NCBI RefSeq assembly: GCF_028527925.1
Contig: NZ_JAPESW010000010.1
Location: forward strand, 41,506 to 105,505
Length of the DNA stretch: 64,000 nucleotides
From: Cellulomonas fimi
GTDB lineage: Bacteria; Actinomycetota; Actinomycetes; Actinomycetales; Cellulomonadaceae
Direction: 5' to 3'
Shown: piece after piece, positions 32,014-43,085 of the stretch
Layout: each line of letters begins with the position of its first letter
How positions within the stretch are numbered: the first letter of the stretch is position 1
The notes under the pieces: model-generated
The model's database searches: none
Seen by the model: only the letters and a program-made list of their open reading frames with translations
What the model was told of the DNA's origin: nothing
Made by a program: the position numbers and the translations under genes

Positions 32014-33026
32014 CAGCCGATGGCGCGTCGGGCGCGCGAGGCGGTCGCGGTCAGCGCCGCGGACACCGGGAGCGGGGTGCGCTCGACGATGTCGGCGACG
32101 ATGTCGCTCGTGCTGCGCCCGGAGAGCCGGGACTCGGTGCTGGGCAGGAGCCGGTGCGCGAGCACGGGCTCGGCGAGCTGCTGGACGTCGTCGGGCAGGA
32201 CGTGGTCGCGCCCCTCCATCGCGGCGACCGACTTCGCGGCGCGCAGCAGCTGGATCGCGGCACGGGGCGACGCTCCGAGCCGCAGCCCGTGGTCCTGGCG
32301 CGTCGCGGTGACGAGGTCGACGACGTACCGCTTGACGGCGGGCGCGGCGAAGAGCCGGCGCGTGGTGCCGATGAGCCGGGCGACGCTCGCCGCGTCGGTG
32401 ACGGGACGCAGCTGGTCGAGCGGGTCGGACGTCTCCTGCAGGTCGAGCATGTCGAGCTCGGACTCGACGCTCGGGTACCCGACCGTGAGCCGCGCCATGA
32501 AGCGGTCGCGCTGCGCCTCCGGCAGCGGGTAGGTGCCCTCCATCTCGACGGGGTTCTGCGTCGCGACGACGAGGAACGGCCGGGGGAGCGGGTAGGTGCG
32601 GCCGTCGACGGTCGCCTGCGCCTCCTGCATGCACTCCAGGAGCGCGGACTGCGTCTTGGGCGAGGCGCGGTTGATCTCGTCGCCGATGACGACGTGGGCG
32701 AAGACCGGGCCCGGGCGGAACTCGAACTCGTGCGTCTGGGTCCGGAAGATGTTGACGCCGGTGAGGTCGCTGGGCAGCAGGTCCGGGGTGAACTGGATGC
32801 GGCCCACGGGGCAGTCGATCGTGCGGGCCACGGCCTTGGCGAGCGTGGTCTTGCCGACGCCCGGCACGTCCTCGAGGAGGATGTGCCCCTCCGCGAGCAG
32901 CACGGCGATCGTGGTGCGGACGAGGTCCGGACGCCCGGTCACGACGGACTCGACGCCGGCGCGCATCCGGCCGGTGGTGTCGACGACGTCGTCGAGCTCG
33001 CTCGACGACGGCACGGCCTGCAGCAT
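32013..33026 (-). CDS. MoxR family AAA+ ATPase
   Basis: This 337-residue ATPase shows Walker A EDVPGVGKTTLAKA (about 51-64), Walker B VVIGDEINRASPKTQ (about 112-126), sensor 1 ATQNPVEMEG, and the MoxR-type EAQRDRFMARL arginine-finger segment. MoxR proteins work as chaperones that activate partner complexes, here most likely DUF58 and transglutaminase proteins. The ATG at 33026 has AAGGGAGG 6 nt upstream. TAGGCT at 33054-33059 is a plausible -10. It is divergent from mraZ across a 358-nt region with repeated MraZ-type operators on both strands. Confidence 0.93.
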   Translation of the reverse strand: MLQAVPSSSELDDVVDTTGRMRAGVESVVTGRPDLVRTTIAVLLAEGHILLEDVPGVGKTTLAKAVARTIDCPVGRIQFTPDLLPSDLTGVNIFRTQTHEFEFRPGPVFAHVVIGDEINRASPKTQSALLECMQEAQATVDGRTYPLPRPFLVVATQNPVEMEGTYPLPEAQRDRFMARLTVGYPSVESELDMLDLQETSDPLDQLRPVTDAASVARLIGTTRRLFAAPAVKRYVVDLVTATRQDHGLRLGASPRAAIQLLRAAKSVAAMEGRDHVLPDDVQQLAEPVLAHRLLPSTESRLSGRSTSDIVADIVERTPLPVSAALTATASRARRAIG

Positions 33027-33053
33027 GACGCCTCCCTTGGCGGAACTGTGACG

Positions 33054-33059
33054 AGCCTA
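33054..33059 (-). promoter_or_regulatory. putative moxR -10 element
   Basis: TAGGCT on the minus strand, 27 nt before the moxR ATG. The leader between them contains the ribosome site AAGGGAGG. No good -35. Confidence 0.5.
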
Positions 33060-33093
33060 AAGGAATCGGGCCCGCGCTGACCTGGAGTCCTCC

Positions 33094-33109
33094 CCCCACT
33101 TCCCTCCAC
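33094..33109 (-). promoter_or_regulatory. MraZ-box-like pair facing moxR (distal to mraZ)
   Basis: On the minus strand GTGGAG-GGAA-GTGGGG, two hexamers with 10-bp period. It sits about 35 bp upstream of the moxR -10, in the same orientation as moxR. Confidence 0.5.
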
Positions 33110-33207
33110 CGGCGGGCGAAACCTCTGCGGCCGGCGCGGGAGGCTGCGGCGAATCGTGGCGTTCCGTCCGATGGGCCCCGTTCTCGTGTCGACGGCGACA
33201 CGCCCCG

Positions 33208-33300
33208 GACGGGTGAACACGCGATTCCGCTCCACTTCCCTCCACCCCGTCTGACCTGCATCTTCACGGGTCCCGACGGGTGAATTCACGCGTCTTTCCG
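33208..33300 (+). repeat. duplicated module in the moxR-mraZ region
   Basis: GACGGGTGA..CACGCG..TTCCG occurs at 33208-33229 and again, with 4 extra bases, at 33275-33300. Each copy is followed by a GTGGAG repeat cluster, in opposite orientations. Confidence 0.6.
33230..33245 (-). promoter_or_regulatory. MraZ-box-like pair, inverted
   Basis: On the minus strand GTGGAG-GGAA-GTGGAG, identical over 16 bp to 33308-33323 on the plus strand. It points toward moxR. Confidence 0.55.
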
Positions 33301-33307
33301 GTGGCGG

Positions 33308-33343
33308 GTGGAGGGAAGTGGAGTACCGTGGAGGCACGTGGTG
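33308..33343 (+). promoter_or_regulatory. MraZ operator: four in-phase GTGGAG repeats
   Basis: GTGGAG at 33308, 33318 and 33328 and GTGGTG at 33338, each separated by 4 nt (10-bp period). This is the expected architecture of MraZ-binding repeats upstream of mraZ; the ring-shaped MraZ reads such in-phase repeats. TACCGT at 33324-33329 could be the mraZ -10, so binding would repress. Confidence 0.82.
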
Positions 33344-33384
33344 AGGCGGGGAGAACCCGCGACAGGGACCGGGAGGGAGGCGTG

Positions 33385-33861
33385 GTGACGCATGACTCGT
33401 CGACCGGCCTCTTCGGGTCCTTCGCGCCCTTCCTCGGGACGTACACGCCGCGTCTGGACGACAAGGGCCGGCTCATCCTCCCGGCCAAGTTCCGGGGCCA
33501 GCTCGCGCCGGGGCTCGTCATGACGCGGGGCCAGGAGCGCTGCCTGTTCCTGCTGCCGATGGACGAGTTCCGCCGCATGCACGACCAGCTGCGGCAGGCG
33601 CCCGTCACGAGCAAGCAGGCGCGTGACTACCTGCGCGTGTTCCTGTCGGGGGCCAGCGACGAGCTGCCCGACAAGCAGGGCCGCATCTCGATCCCGCCGG
33701 TGCTGCGCAAGTACGCCGGGCTGGACCGGGACGTCGCCGTCATCGGTGCGGGCACCCGCGTCGAGATCTGGGACCTGCAGGCGTGGGAGACGTACCTCGC
33801 CGAGCAGGAGGCCGGCTACGCCGACACGGCGGAGGAGGTCTTCCCGAACGGGCCGTTCTGA
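33385..33861 (+). CDS. mraZ: transcriptional regulator MraZ
   Basis: MraZ is the DNA-binding repressor of the dcw cluster. Two SpoVT/AbrB-like half-domains are seen: [20 protein letters not shown] (about 18-37) and [17 protein letters not shown] (about 98-114). It has about 15 residues before FLGTY, where most homologues start; no ATG, GTG or TTG lies between, so the extension is real. GTG at 33382 and 33385 are adjacent options after GGGAGGGAGG; I take the second for better spacing. It is the first gene of the dcw cluster, separated by 214 nt from rsmH, and lies next to its own operator repeats. Confidence 0.95.
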   Translation: MTHDSSTGLFGSFAPFLGTYTPRLDDKGRLILPAKFRGQLAPGLVMTRGQERCLFLLPMDEFRRMHDQLRQAPVTSKQARDYLRVFLSGASDELPDKQGRISIPPVLRKYAGLDRDVAVIGAGTRVEIWDLQAWETYLAEQEAGYADTAEEVFPNGPF

Positions 33862-33936
33862 GCACCACGGCCCACGTCCCCGCCCCGCCTGTCCCGCGAA
33901 CCCCTCGCTCCGCCCGTCGAGACCTCCCCCCGTCCG

Positions 33937-33963
33937 CTCTGGCGCACTTCCCCGGTGCCAGAG
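33937..33963 (+). other. hairpin in the mraZ-rsmH gap
   Basis: CTCTGGC (33937-33943) pairs with GCCAGAG (33957-33963) around 13 nt, 75 nt after mraZ. It may attenuate readthrough into rsmH. I see no gene in 33862-34075. Confidence 0.35.
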
Positions 33964-34075
33964 GGTCGGTGGGGGATCTGGCCGGACGGCGGAGGGACCG
34001 TCCGACCACCACCCACCCCCCAGACCTGGGGACACCCGTACCCGCACACCGGCGCACCGGAAGGAGGCAGCAGCG

Positions 34076-35086
34076 ATGGACGAGCGACGCGACGACGCCG
34101 CCACCCGGCACACGCCGGTCCTGCTCCAGCGCTGCCTCGACCTGCTCGCGCCCGCGCTCGCGGCGGACGGTGCCGTGATGGTCGACTCGACGCTCGGCAT
34201 GGGCGGGCACACCGAGGGCGTGCTGCGCGCGTTCCCGCACGTCCGTGTCGTCGGCATCGACCGCGACCCGCAGGCGCTCGACCTCGCGGGCCGTCGGCTC
34301 GCGCCGTTCGGCGAGAGGTTCACCGCCGTGCACGCGGTGTACGACGAGATCGGCGACGTGCTCGACGACCTCGGCCTCGCGCACGTGCAGGGCGTCCTGA
34401 TGGACCTCGGCGTCTCGTCGCTGCAGCTCGACGAGCGCGAGCGCGGATTCTCCTACGCGCACGACGCGCCGCTCGACATGCGCATGGACGCCACGCGCGG
34501 CCTCACCGCGGCGGACGTCGTGAACACGTACGAGGAGCGCGAGATCGCGCGCGTCCTGCGCGAGTACGGCGAGGAGCGATTCGCGCCGCGCATCGCCCGC
34601 TCGATCGTCCGGGCGCGGGAGAAGGCGCCGCTGGCCCGCACCGGCGAGCTCGTCGACCTGGTCCGCGCGAGCATCCCCGCGGCGACACGCAAGACGGGCG
34701 GTCACCCGGCCAAGCGCACGTTCCAGGCGCTGCGCATCGAGGTGAACGGCGAGCTCGAGGTGCTCGAGCGGGCGCTCCCGGCGTCGGTCGAGGCCCTCGC
34801 GGTCGGCGGGCGCATCGTCGTCGAGGCGTACCACTCGCTCGAGGACCGGCTCGTCAAGCGGACCTTCGCCGCGGGTGCGACGTCCAGCGCGCCGCCGGAC
34901 CTGCCCGTCGAGCCCGAGACCCACGCGCCGTACCTGCGGCTCGTCACGCGCGGTGCGGAGGAGGCCGACGAGGCCGAGCTCGCCGCGAACCCCCGCTCGC
35001 AGTCCGTGCGCCTGCGCGCCGCCGAGCGGATCCGACCGACCCCCGACCACCTCCGTGGTGGCACCCCTGGCAGGAGGGCAGCATGA
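34076..35086 (+). CDS. rsmH: 16S rRNA (cytosine1402-N4)-methyltransferase RsmH
   Basis: RsmH (MraW) methylates N4 of C1402 in the 16S rRNA decoding centre. The 336-residue protein has the SAM-binding block [14 protein letters not shown] (about 36-49), GIDRDPQAL, the family block [20 protein letters not shown] (about 107-126) and a C-terminal [13 protein letters not shown] signature. The N-terminal [13 protein letters not shown] is characteristic. The ATG at 34076 has AAGGAGG 8 nt upstream. Its stop overlaps the ftsL ATG by 4 nt. Confidence 0.96.
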   Translation: MDERRDDAATRHTPVLLQRCLDLLAPALAADGAVMVDSTLGMGGHTEGVLRAFPHVRVVGIDRDPQALDLAGRRLAPFGERFTAVHAVYDEIGDVLDDLGLAHVQGVLMDLGVSSLQLDERERGFSYAHDAPLDMRMDATRGLTAADVVNTYEEREIARVLREYGEERFAPRIARSIVRAREKAPLARTGELVDLVRASIPAATRKTGGHPAKRTFQALRIEVNGELEVLERALPASVEALAVGGRIVVEAYHSLEDRLVKRTFAAGATSSAPPDLPVEPETHAPYLRLVTRGAEEADEAELAANPRSQSVRLRAAERIRPTPDHLRGGTPGRRAA

Positions 35087-35499
35087 GCGCAGAGGCGACG
35101 GCGCGGGTCAGCGCCGCCCGGGCATACCCGGCGGCACGGCCGCAGCCCGCACCCGCACCCCGGCTGCGGCTCGTCCGGGCGCCGCAGACGGCTCGCACGC
35201 GCGTGCCGTTCGTGCTGGCCTGCATGGCGGTGCTCACGCTCGCGCTCGCGTCGGCGCTGCTGCTCAACACGCAGATGGCGCAGGGCGCCTACGAGAAGTA
35301 CGGCCTGACGAACGAGCTGGGCCGGCTCAACCAGGACGCGAAGGACCTGCAGGCGCAGCTCGACCAGAAGGCGTCGCCCGCACAGCTCGCCGCCGCGGCG
35401 CGCGCGCTGGGCATGGTCCCCGCGGACGGCACCGGCTGGGTCCGCGTCGCCGACGGCACCGTCCAGGGGTCGCCGGCGCCGGCCGCAGCAGGCGGATGA
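35083..35499 (+). CDS. ftsL: FtsL-like septum protein
   Basis: This 138-residue bitopic protein has a proline/alanine-rich cytosolic leader (1-42), one transmembrane helix ([20 protein letters not shown], about 43-62) and an extracytoplasmic coiled coil ([20 protein letters not shown], about 75-95). Position between rsmH and ftsI, size and topology identify it as the FtsL component that forms the FtsQLB complex; primary sequence is always weakly conserved. The end ([21 protein letters not shown]) is typical of actinobacterial members. The ATG overlaps the rsmH stop, with AGGAGGG upstream. Its own stop overlaps the first possible ftsI start. Confidence 0.85.
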   Translation: MSAEATARVSAARAYPAARPQPAPAPRLRLVRAPQTARTRVPFVLACMAVLTLALASALLLNTQMAQGAYEKYGLTNELGRLNQDAKDLQAQLDQKASPAQLAAAARALGMVPADGTGWVRVADGTVQGSPAPAAAGG

Positions 35500-37484
35500 C
35501 GACCCACGTCGGCGGGTCGCCGCGGCTCCAGCCGCGGCGCCCGCAGACTGGGGGCATGCCACCGCACCGCACCGCGAACGCGCCTGCGCGCGGCGGCTCG
35601 TCGCGGCAGGGTGCGCCGCGCGCGACGGCCCAGCCCCGGACGATCGACGTCGTCCCGCGTCCCCGGACGGGGACCGGTGCCCCGCGCCGTGGCGGCGGCG
35701 CGCCGGTGCGCGGAGGCGGCGGAGGGCGACCGCCCCGGAACGTGCGCACGGGAGCACGGGCGCGGATGGCGTTCCTCACGGTCGTCGTGCTGCTCGTGCT
35801 CTCGGTCTTCACCGGGCGGCTCGTGTGGGTGCAGGGCATCCGTGGCGACGCGATCGCCGCCGAGGCCCGCGCCAAGCGCATGTCCTCGATCGAGGTGCTC
35901 GGTGCGCGCGGTGAGATCACCGACGCCGAGGGGCGCCCGCTGGCGATGTCGGTCGAGCGGTACGACATCTCGGTCAACCAGCGTCAGGTCGGGGAGTACA
36001 AGAGCACCGGCACGCCCGAGGTGCCCGACGGCGCCGTCGGCGTCGCGGAGCGGCTGGCGCCGATCCTCGGCAAGAGCCCCGCGGAGCTCGGCGGCATGCT
36101 CGTGGGCGACCGGCAGTTCCGCTACCTCGCCAAGGACGTCGAGCCGACGGTCGCGCGCGAGATCCGCGCCCTGCGGCTGCCCGGCATCCAGGTCGACAAG
36201 GTCGCCGCACGCGTCTACCCGAACGGCGACCTCGCCGGGAACATCATCGGGTTCGTCAACTCCAGCGGCGTCGGGCTCGAGGGCCTCGAGCGCTCGCTCG
36301 ACGACCGTCTCGCGGGCTCGCCGGGCGAGGAGGTCTACGAGCGCGGGCGCAAGGGGCAGCCGATCCCGGGCGGGTACTCGGCGGGCTCGCCCGCGCAGCA
36401 GGGCGACTCGGTCCAGCTGACGATCCTGTCCGACCTCCAGTTCAAGGCGCAGGAGGCACTGGCGGCGGCGGTCGCCTCGACCGGTGCCGACTCCGGCACG
36501 GTCGTGGTGATGGACACCCAGACCGGCGCGATCCTCGCGCTGGCCGACTCCGGCTCGGTCGACCCCAACGACCCCGGGGCGAGCACGGGCGGCTCGCTCG
36601 CGAGCTCCGTGTCCGACGTGTTCGAGCCCGGCTCGACGGGCAAGGTCATCACGATGGCCGCGGCGCTCGACGCGGGCCTGGTCACGCCGCTCTCGCAGTT
36701 CGAGGTGCCGTACACGTACACCACGGAGAACGGCGAGACGTTCAAGGACTCGCACGAGCACGGCCTGCTGCGGCTCACGACGACGGGCGTGCTCGCGGAG
36801 TCGTCGAACACCGGCACGGTGATGATCGGCCAGAACCTGTCGCAGCAGACCCGGCACGACTACCTCACGAAGTTCGGCTTCGGGTCGCGCACGGGCATCG
36901 AGCTGCCGGGGGAGTCGCCGGGCATCCTGCGCTCCTGGGAGACGTGGGACAGCTGGGACCGCCGCTCCAAGCTCGCGGTCCTGTTCGGCCAGGCGGTGTC
37001 CGTCACGGCGATCCAGGCCACCCAGGTGTTCGCCACGATCGCCAACGGCGGCGTCCGCGTCCAGCCGCACATCATCAAGGGCTGGACCGCGGCCGACGGC
37101 ACCTACACGCCGCAGCCCGCGGCCGCGACCACCCAGGTCGTCTCGCCCCAGACCGCCGCCACCGTGCTCACGATGATGGAGAGCGTGGTCGACGACGGCA
37201 CCGGTGGGAGCGCCGCGATCCCGGGCTACCGGGTCGCCGGCAAGACGGGTACCGCGCAGAACTGGGTCAAGGGGCACCAGGGCATCACGGCGTCGTTCAT
37301 CGGCGTCGCGCCCGTCGACTCGCCGCGTATCGCGGTGAGCGTGATCCTGCACAACCCGCGCACGTCGATCTACGGCGGCACGGTCGCCGCGCCCGTCTTC
37401 CGCGACGTCGCCGGGTTCGCCCTCGGGGAGCTCGGCGTCCCGCCGTCGGGCAGCCAGCCGCAGCTGTTCCCGACGACGTGGTGA
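35496..37484 (+). CDS. ftsI: septal peptidoglycan transpeptidase FtsI (PBP3-type, class B PBP)
   Basis: FtsI crosslinks peptidoglycan at the septum together with FtsW. The 662-residue protein has a basic disordered cytosolic leader (about 1-88), one transmembrane helix (MAFLTVVVLLVLSVFTGRLVW, about 90-110), a dimerisation/pedestal domain and a C-terminal transpeptidase domain. Catalytic motifs: Ser380-x-x-Lys383 (EPGSTGKV), SSN (LAESSNTG), KTG (AGKTGTAQ). There is no PASTA domain at the C-terminus. The ATG at 35496 overlaps the ftsL stop; an alternative ATG at 35556 (MPPHRTAN) has CAGACT ending 6 nt upstream, the pattern of leaderless genes here, and would shorten the leader by 20 residues. 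Confidence 0.95.
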   Translation: MTTHVGGSPRLQPRRPQTGGMPPHRTANAPARGGSSRQGAPRATAQPRTIDVVPRPRTGTGAPRRGGGAPVRGGGGGRPPRNVRTGARARMAFLTVVVLLVLSVFTGRLVWVQGIRGDAIAAEARAKRMSSIEVLGARGEITDAEGRPLAMSVERYDISVNQRQVGEYKSTGTPEVPDGAVGVAERLAPILGKSPAELGGMLVGDRQFRYLAKDVEPTVAREIRALRLPGIQVDKVAARVYPNGDLAGNIIGFVNSSGVGLEGLERSLDDRLAGSPGEEVYERGRKGQPIPGGYSAGSPAQQGDSVQLTILSDLQFKAQEALAAAVASTGADSGTVVVMDTQTGAILALADSGSVDPNDPGASTGGSLASSVSDVFEPGSTGKVITMAAALDAGLVTPLSQFEVPYTYTTENGETFKDSHEHGLLRLTTTGVLAESSNTGTVMIGQNLSQQTRHDYLTKFGFGSRTGIELPGESPGILRSWETWDSWDRRSKLAVLFGQAVSVTAIQATQVFATIANGGVRVQPHIIKGWTAADGTYTPQPAAATTQVVSPQTAATVLTMMESVVDDGTGGSAAIPGYRVAGKTGTAQNWVKGHQGITASFIGVAPVDSPRIAVSVILHNPRTSIYGGTVAAPVFRDVAGFALGELGVPPSGSQPQLFPTTW

Positions 37485-37533
37485 GCGTGCTCACGACGGC
37501 CCCGGTCGCGGCGTGGTGGGGGTCCGCCCGGGG

Positions 37534-37539
37534 TAGATT
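37534..37539 (+). promoter_or_regulatory. -10 element of leaderless murE
   Basis: TAGATT ends 6 nt before the murE ATG at 37546, inside the 61-nt ftsI-murE gap. It indicates an internal promoter that starts a second dcw transcript. Confidence 0.65.
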
Positions 37540-37545
37540 CTCCCC

Positions 37546-39119
<1,574 letters not shown>

Positions 39120-39123
<4 letters not shown>

Positions 39124-40571
39124 TCGCCCTCACGGCGGCCGAGATCGCGGCCGCGACCGGCGGAGTGCTGCGCCCCGACGTCGACCCCGCGCTCGTCGTG
39201 GCGGGTCCCGTGGTCGTCGACTCGCGCGAGGTCGAGCCGGGTGGGCTGTTCGTCGCCCTGCCCGGCGAGCACGTCGACGGGCACGACTACGCGGCGGCCG
39301 CCGTCGCCGCCGGTGCGGTGCTCGTGCTCGCCGCGCGCGACGTCGAGGGCTCGGACGGGACGCCGCTGCCGGTGGTCCTCGTCCCGGACGTCGAGCGCGC
39401 GCTCGGCGACCTCGCCCGCGAGGTCCTCGTGCGGCTGCGCGCTGCGTCGCTCGAGCCCGGGTCGCCCGGCCTGCGCGTCGTGGGCATCACGGGCTCGGTC
39501 GGCAAGACCACGACGAAGGACCTGCTCGCGCAGCTGTGCGGCAGCGCGGGCCCGACGATCGCGCCCGTGCGCTCGTTCAACAACGAGATCGGCCTGCCGC
39601 TCACGGTGCTCAAGGCCGACGAGTCGACGCGGTTCCTCGTCCTCGAGATGGGCGCGAGCGGGATCGGCCACCTCACCTACCTCACCGACATCGCGCCGCC
39701 CGACGTCGCGGTCGTGCTCGTCGTCGGGCAGGCGCACCTCGGCGGCTTCGGTGGCATCGAGGCGGTGGCCCGCGCCAAGAGCGAGATCGTGCAGGGCCTC
39801 GTGCCCGACGGCGTCGCCGTGCTCAACGCCGACGACCTGCGCGTCATGGCGATGGCGGAGCTCGCACCCGGCGACGTCGTGACGTTCGGCGCGTCGGCCG
39901 GCGCCGACGTGCGGGCGCGCGACGTCGTGGTCGACCGGACCGGGCGCGCGCGGTTCACGCTCGAGGCGCGCGACGGCGACGGCGCGAGGCGTGCCGTCCC
40001 CGTCGAGCTCCGGCTGGTCGGCGAGCACCACGTCCACAACGCCCTCGCCGCGGCGACCGCGGGGCTGGCCGTCGGCCTGACCCTCGACGAGGTCGCCGCC
40101 GGGCTCGGTGCCGCGGACGCGCTCAGCCCGCACCGCATGCACGTCGTCGAGCGCCCCGACGGCGTGACCGTCGTGGACGACTCGTACAACGCGAACCCGG
40201 ACTCGATGCGCGCGGCGCTCAAGGCGCTCGCCGTGCTCGCGGGCCGGGACCGGCGCTCGATCGCCGTCCTCGGCGAGATGCTCGAGCTCGGCGACGAGCA
40301 CCGCGAGGCGCACGACGCGATCGGGCGGCTCGTCGTGAGGCTCAACATCGGGCTCACGCTCGTCGTGGGGGAGGGTGCGCGCGCGATCCGCGACGGCGCG
40401 AACCACGAGGGCTCGTGGGGCGACGAGGTGCTGCTCGCGGACGACGTCGAGGCCGCCGCGCAGTTCCTCGAGGGCGAGCTGCGGCCCGGTGACGTCGTGC
40501 TCGTGAAGTCGTCGTACGGGTCCGGCCTGTGGCAGCTCGGCGACCTGCTCACCGGCGAGGTCGCGCGGTGA
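39120..40571 (+). CDS. murF: UDP-MurNAc-tripeptide--D-Ala-D-Ala ligase MurF
   Basis: MurF adds D-Ala-D-Ala to complete the UDP-MurNAc-pentapeptide. The 483-residue ATP ligase has the loop [18 protein letters not shown] (about 122-139), the [12 protein letters not shown] block (about 157), [10 protein letters not shown], and the C-terminal [17 protein letters not shown] (about 353-369). GTG at 39120 overlaps the murE stop, and the murF stop overlaps the mraY GTG, so the three are translationally coupled. No unusual features. Confidence 0.96.
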
Positions 40572-41650
40572 TCGCGGTCCTCATCGCCGGTGGGCTCTCG
40601 ATGCTCATCGCGCTCCTCGGCACGCCGCTGTTCATCCGGTTCCTCGTCGCGCGGCAGTACGGCCAGTTCATCCGGCAGGACGGTCCGACCGCGCACTTCA
40701 CGAAGCGCGGGACCCCGACGATGGGCGGCGTCGTCATCATCGGCGCGACGCTGCTCGGGTTCGCCGGCGCGCAGCTGGCGACCGGCACGCTGCCGTCGGC
40801 GTCCGCGGTGCTCGTGCTGTTCCTCATGACGGGTCTCGGCGTCGTCGGGTTCCTCGACGACTACATCAAGATCTCGCGGCAGCGCAGCCTCGGCCTCAAG
40901 GCGCGCTGGAAGGTCGTGGGGCAGGGGCTCGTCGGCGTCGTCTTCTCGGTCGCCGCGCTGCAGTTCCCGAACGAGAAGTTCCGCACGCCGGCGTCCACGC
41001 ACATCTCCTTCATCCGGGACACGAACATCGACCTGGCCTTCGCGGGTGCGACGGTCGGGCTCATCCTCTTCGTCGTCTGGGCGAACTTCCTCATCACCGC
41101 GTGGTCGAACGCGGTGAACCTCACCGACGGCCTGGACGGGCTCGCGACGGGCGTCTCGCTGATCGTGTTCGGCGCCTACGTCGTGGTCGGCGTCTGGCAG
41201 AACAACCAGAGCTGCCAGAACCTCCTCACGGCCGGCCCGAGCTGCTACGAGACGCGCGACCCGATGTCGCTCGCGGTCGTCGCCGCGGCGATCACGGGCG
41301 CGTGCTTCGGGTTCCTCTGGTGGAACGCGAGCCCGGCGAAGATCTTCATGGGCGACACCGGGTCGCTGGCGCTCGGCGGCGCGCTCGCCGGCCTGTCGAT
41401 CCTGTCCCGCACCGAGATCCTCGCGGCGATCATCGGCGGTCTGTTCGTGGTGATCGTGCTCTCCGACGTCATCCAGATCGGCTTCTTCCGGCTGACCGGG
41501 AAACGCGTCTTCAAGATGGCGCCGCTGCACCACCACTTCGAGCTGTCCGGGTGGGGCGAGGTCACGATCGTCATCCGGTTCTGGCTCATCGCCGGCCTGT
41601 TCGTCGCGCTGGGCGTCGGCATCTTCTACGCCGAGTGGGTGGCCGGCTAG
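40568..41650 (+). CDS. mraY: phospho-MurNAc-pentapeptide translocase MraY
   Basis: MraY makes lipid I by transferring phospho-MurNAc-pentapeptide to undecaprenyl phosphate in the inner leaflet. The 360-residue protein has about ten transmembrane helices. Signature blocks: [17 protein letters not shown] (about 38-54), the acidic FLDDYIKI (about 97-104), [15 protein letters not shown] (about 181-195), [12 protein letters not shown] (about 259-270) and [11 protein letters not shown] (about 320-330). The GTG at 40568 overlaps the murF stop. murD begins directly after the TAG. Confidence 0.97.
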   Translation: MIAVLIAGGLSMLIALLGTPLFIRFLVARQYGQFIRQDGPTAHFTKRGTPTMGGVVIIGATLLGFAGAQLATGTLPSASAVLVLFLMTGLGVVGFLDDYIKISRQRSLGLKARWKVVGQGLVGVVFSVAALQFPNEKFRTPASTHISFIRDTNIDLAFAGATVGLILFVVWANFLITAWSNAVNLTDGLDGLATGVSLIVFGAYVVVGVWQNNQSCQNLLTAGPSCYETRDPMSLAVVAAAITGACFGFLWWNASPAKIFMGDTGSLALGGALAGLSILSRTEILAAIIGGLFVVIVLSDVIQIGFFRLTGKRVFKMAPLHHHFELSGWGEVTIVIRFWLIAGLFVALGVGIFYAEWVAG

Positions 41651-43081
41651 GTGGCGCTCCCCGACCTGGAGGGCGCGCGCGTCGTCGTCGCCGGCATGGG
41701 CGTGTCCGGCCGCGCGGCGGCCGAGGTCCTGGCGTCGCGCGGCGCTCGCGTCGTGCCCGTCGACGACGCTGCCGACGACGTCCTGTCCACCGACGAGCTG
41801 CTCGCGGGCGACGTGCTCGACCGCACCGACCTCGTCGTCGCGTCGCCCGGGCTCGCGCCCCGCCACCCGCTCCTGCGCGCCGCGGCCGAGCGCGCGGTGC
41901 CGGTGTGGAGCGAGGTCGAGCTCGCGTGGCAGGTGCGCGTCGCCGCGGCGGGCGGCGCCCCCGCGCCGTGGCTCGCCGTCACGGGCACCAACGGCAAGAC
42001 GACGACCGTCGGCATGCTCGAGTCGATCCTGCAGGCGGCCGGTCGGACCACCGCGGCCGTCGGCAACGTCGGCACGCCGGTCGTGCTCGCGGCGACCGAC
42101 CCGAGCCTGGACGTGCTCGCCGTCGAGCTCTCGAGCTTCCAGCTGCACCACACGTGGTCCATGTCGGCGCAGGCCGCCGCGGTGCTCAACGTCGCACCCG
42201 ACCACCTCGACTGGCACGGCACGCTCGACGCGTACGCCGCCGCGAAGGGGCGCATCTACGAGCGGGCGCAGGTCGCGTGCGTCTACAACGTCGCCGACCC
42301 CGTGACCGAGCACCTCGTGCGCGAGGCCGACGTCGTCGACGGCTGCGTCGCGGTGGGCTTCACGACGGGCACGCCCAGCGTCGGGCAGGTCGGGCTCGTC
42401 GAGGACGTGCTCGTCGACCGCGGTTTCGCACGGCTGCGGCACACGCACGCCGCCGAGCTCGGCACGCTCGCCGACCTGCACCGGCTCGCGGGTCCCGACG
42501 GTGCGGTCCCGCCGCACGTCGTCGCGGACGCGCTCGCCGCGGGCGCGCTCGCGCTCGCGCACGGCATCGAGCCGCAGGCCGTGCGCGACGGGCTGCGCGC
42601 GTACGCGCCCGGCGCGCACCGGATCGCGCCCGTCGCCGTGGTCGACGGCGTCGCGTACGTCGACGACTCCAAGGCCACCAACGCGCACGCCGCGGCCGCG
42701 TCGCTCGCGTCGTTCGCGCCGGGCAGCGTGGTCTGGGTCGCGGGTGGGCTCGCGAAGGGCGCGACGTTCGACGAGCTGGTCGCGAGCCGTCGCGACCGCC
42801 TGCGCGGCGTCGTGCTCATCGGCGCCGACCGCGCCCCGCTGCGCGACGCGCTCGCCCGACACGCACCGGACGTCCCGGTCGTCGAGGTCGAGCCCGGTGA
42901 CACTGGGGCGGTGATGACCCTCGCCGTGCACGAGGCCCGACGGCTCGCGTCGGGCGCGACACCCGACGCCGTCACCGTGCTGCTCGCGCCCGCGTGCGCG
43001 TCGATGGACCAGTTCGCGTCGTACGCGGAGCGGGGCGACCGGTTCGCCGACGCGGTGCGCGCGCTGCGCGAGGAGGGGTGA
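41651..43081 (+). CDS. murD: UDP-MurNAc-L-alanine--D-glutamate ligase MurD
   Basis: MurD adds D-Glu to UDP-MurNAc-L-Ala. The 476-residue protein has an N-terminal UDP-binding Rossmann domain (VVVAGMGVSGRAAAEVLASRGARV, about 11-34), the ATP loop TGTNGKTTTVGML (about 114-126), the ELSSFQL block and NVAPDHLDWHGT. The C-terminal DSKATNAHAAAASL segment is conserved. GTG at 41651 abuts the mraY stop without spacing. ftsW starts 4 nt after its stop. Confidence 0.96.
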   Translation: MALPDLEGARVVVAGMGVSGRAAAEVLASRGARVVPVDDAADDVLSTDELLAGDVLDRTDLVVASPGLAPRHPLLRAAAERAVPVWSEVELAWQVRVAAAGGAPAPWLAVTGTNGKTTTVGMLESILQAAGRTTAAVGNVGTPVVLAATDPSLDVLAVELSSFQLHHTWSMSAQAAAVLNVAPDHLDWHGTLDAYAAAKGRIYERAQVACVYNVADPVTEHLVREADVVDGCVAVGFTTGTPSVGQVGLVEDVLVDRGFARLRHTHAAELGTLADLHRLAGPDGAVPPHVVADALAAGALALAHGIEPQAVRDGLRAYAPGAHRIAPVAVVDGVAYVDDSKATNAHAAAASLASFAPGSVVWVAGGLAKGATFDELVASRRDRLRGVVLIGADRAPLRDALARHAPDVPVVEVEPGDTGAVMTLAVHEARRLASGATPDAVTVLLAPACASMDQFASYAERGDRFADAVRALREEG

Positions 43082-43085
43082 CGCG

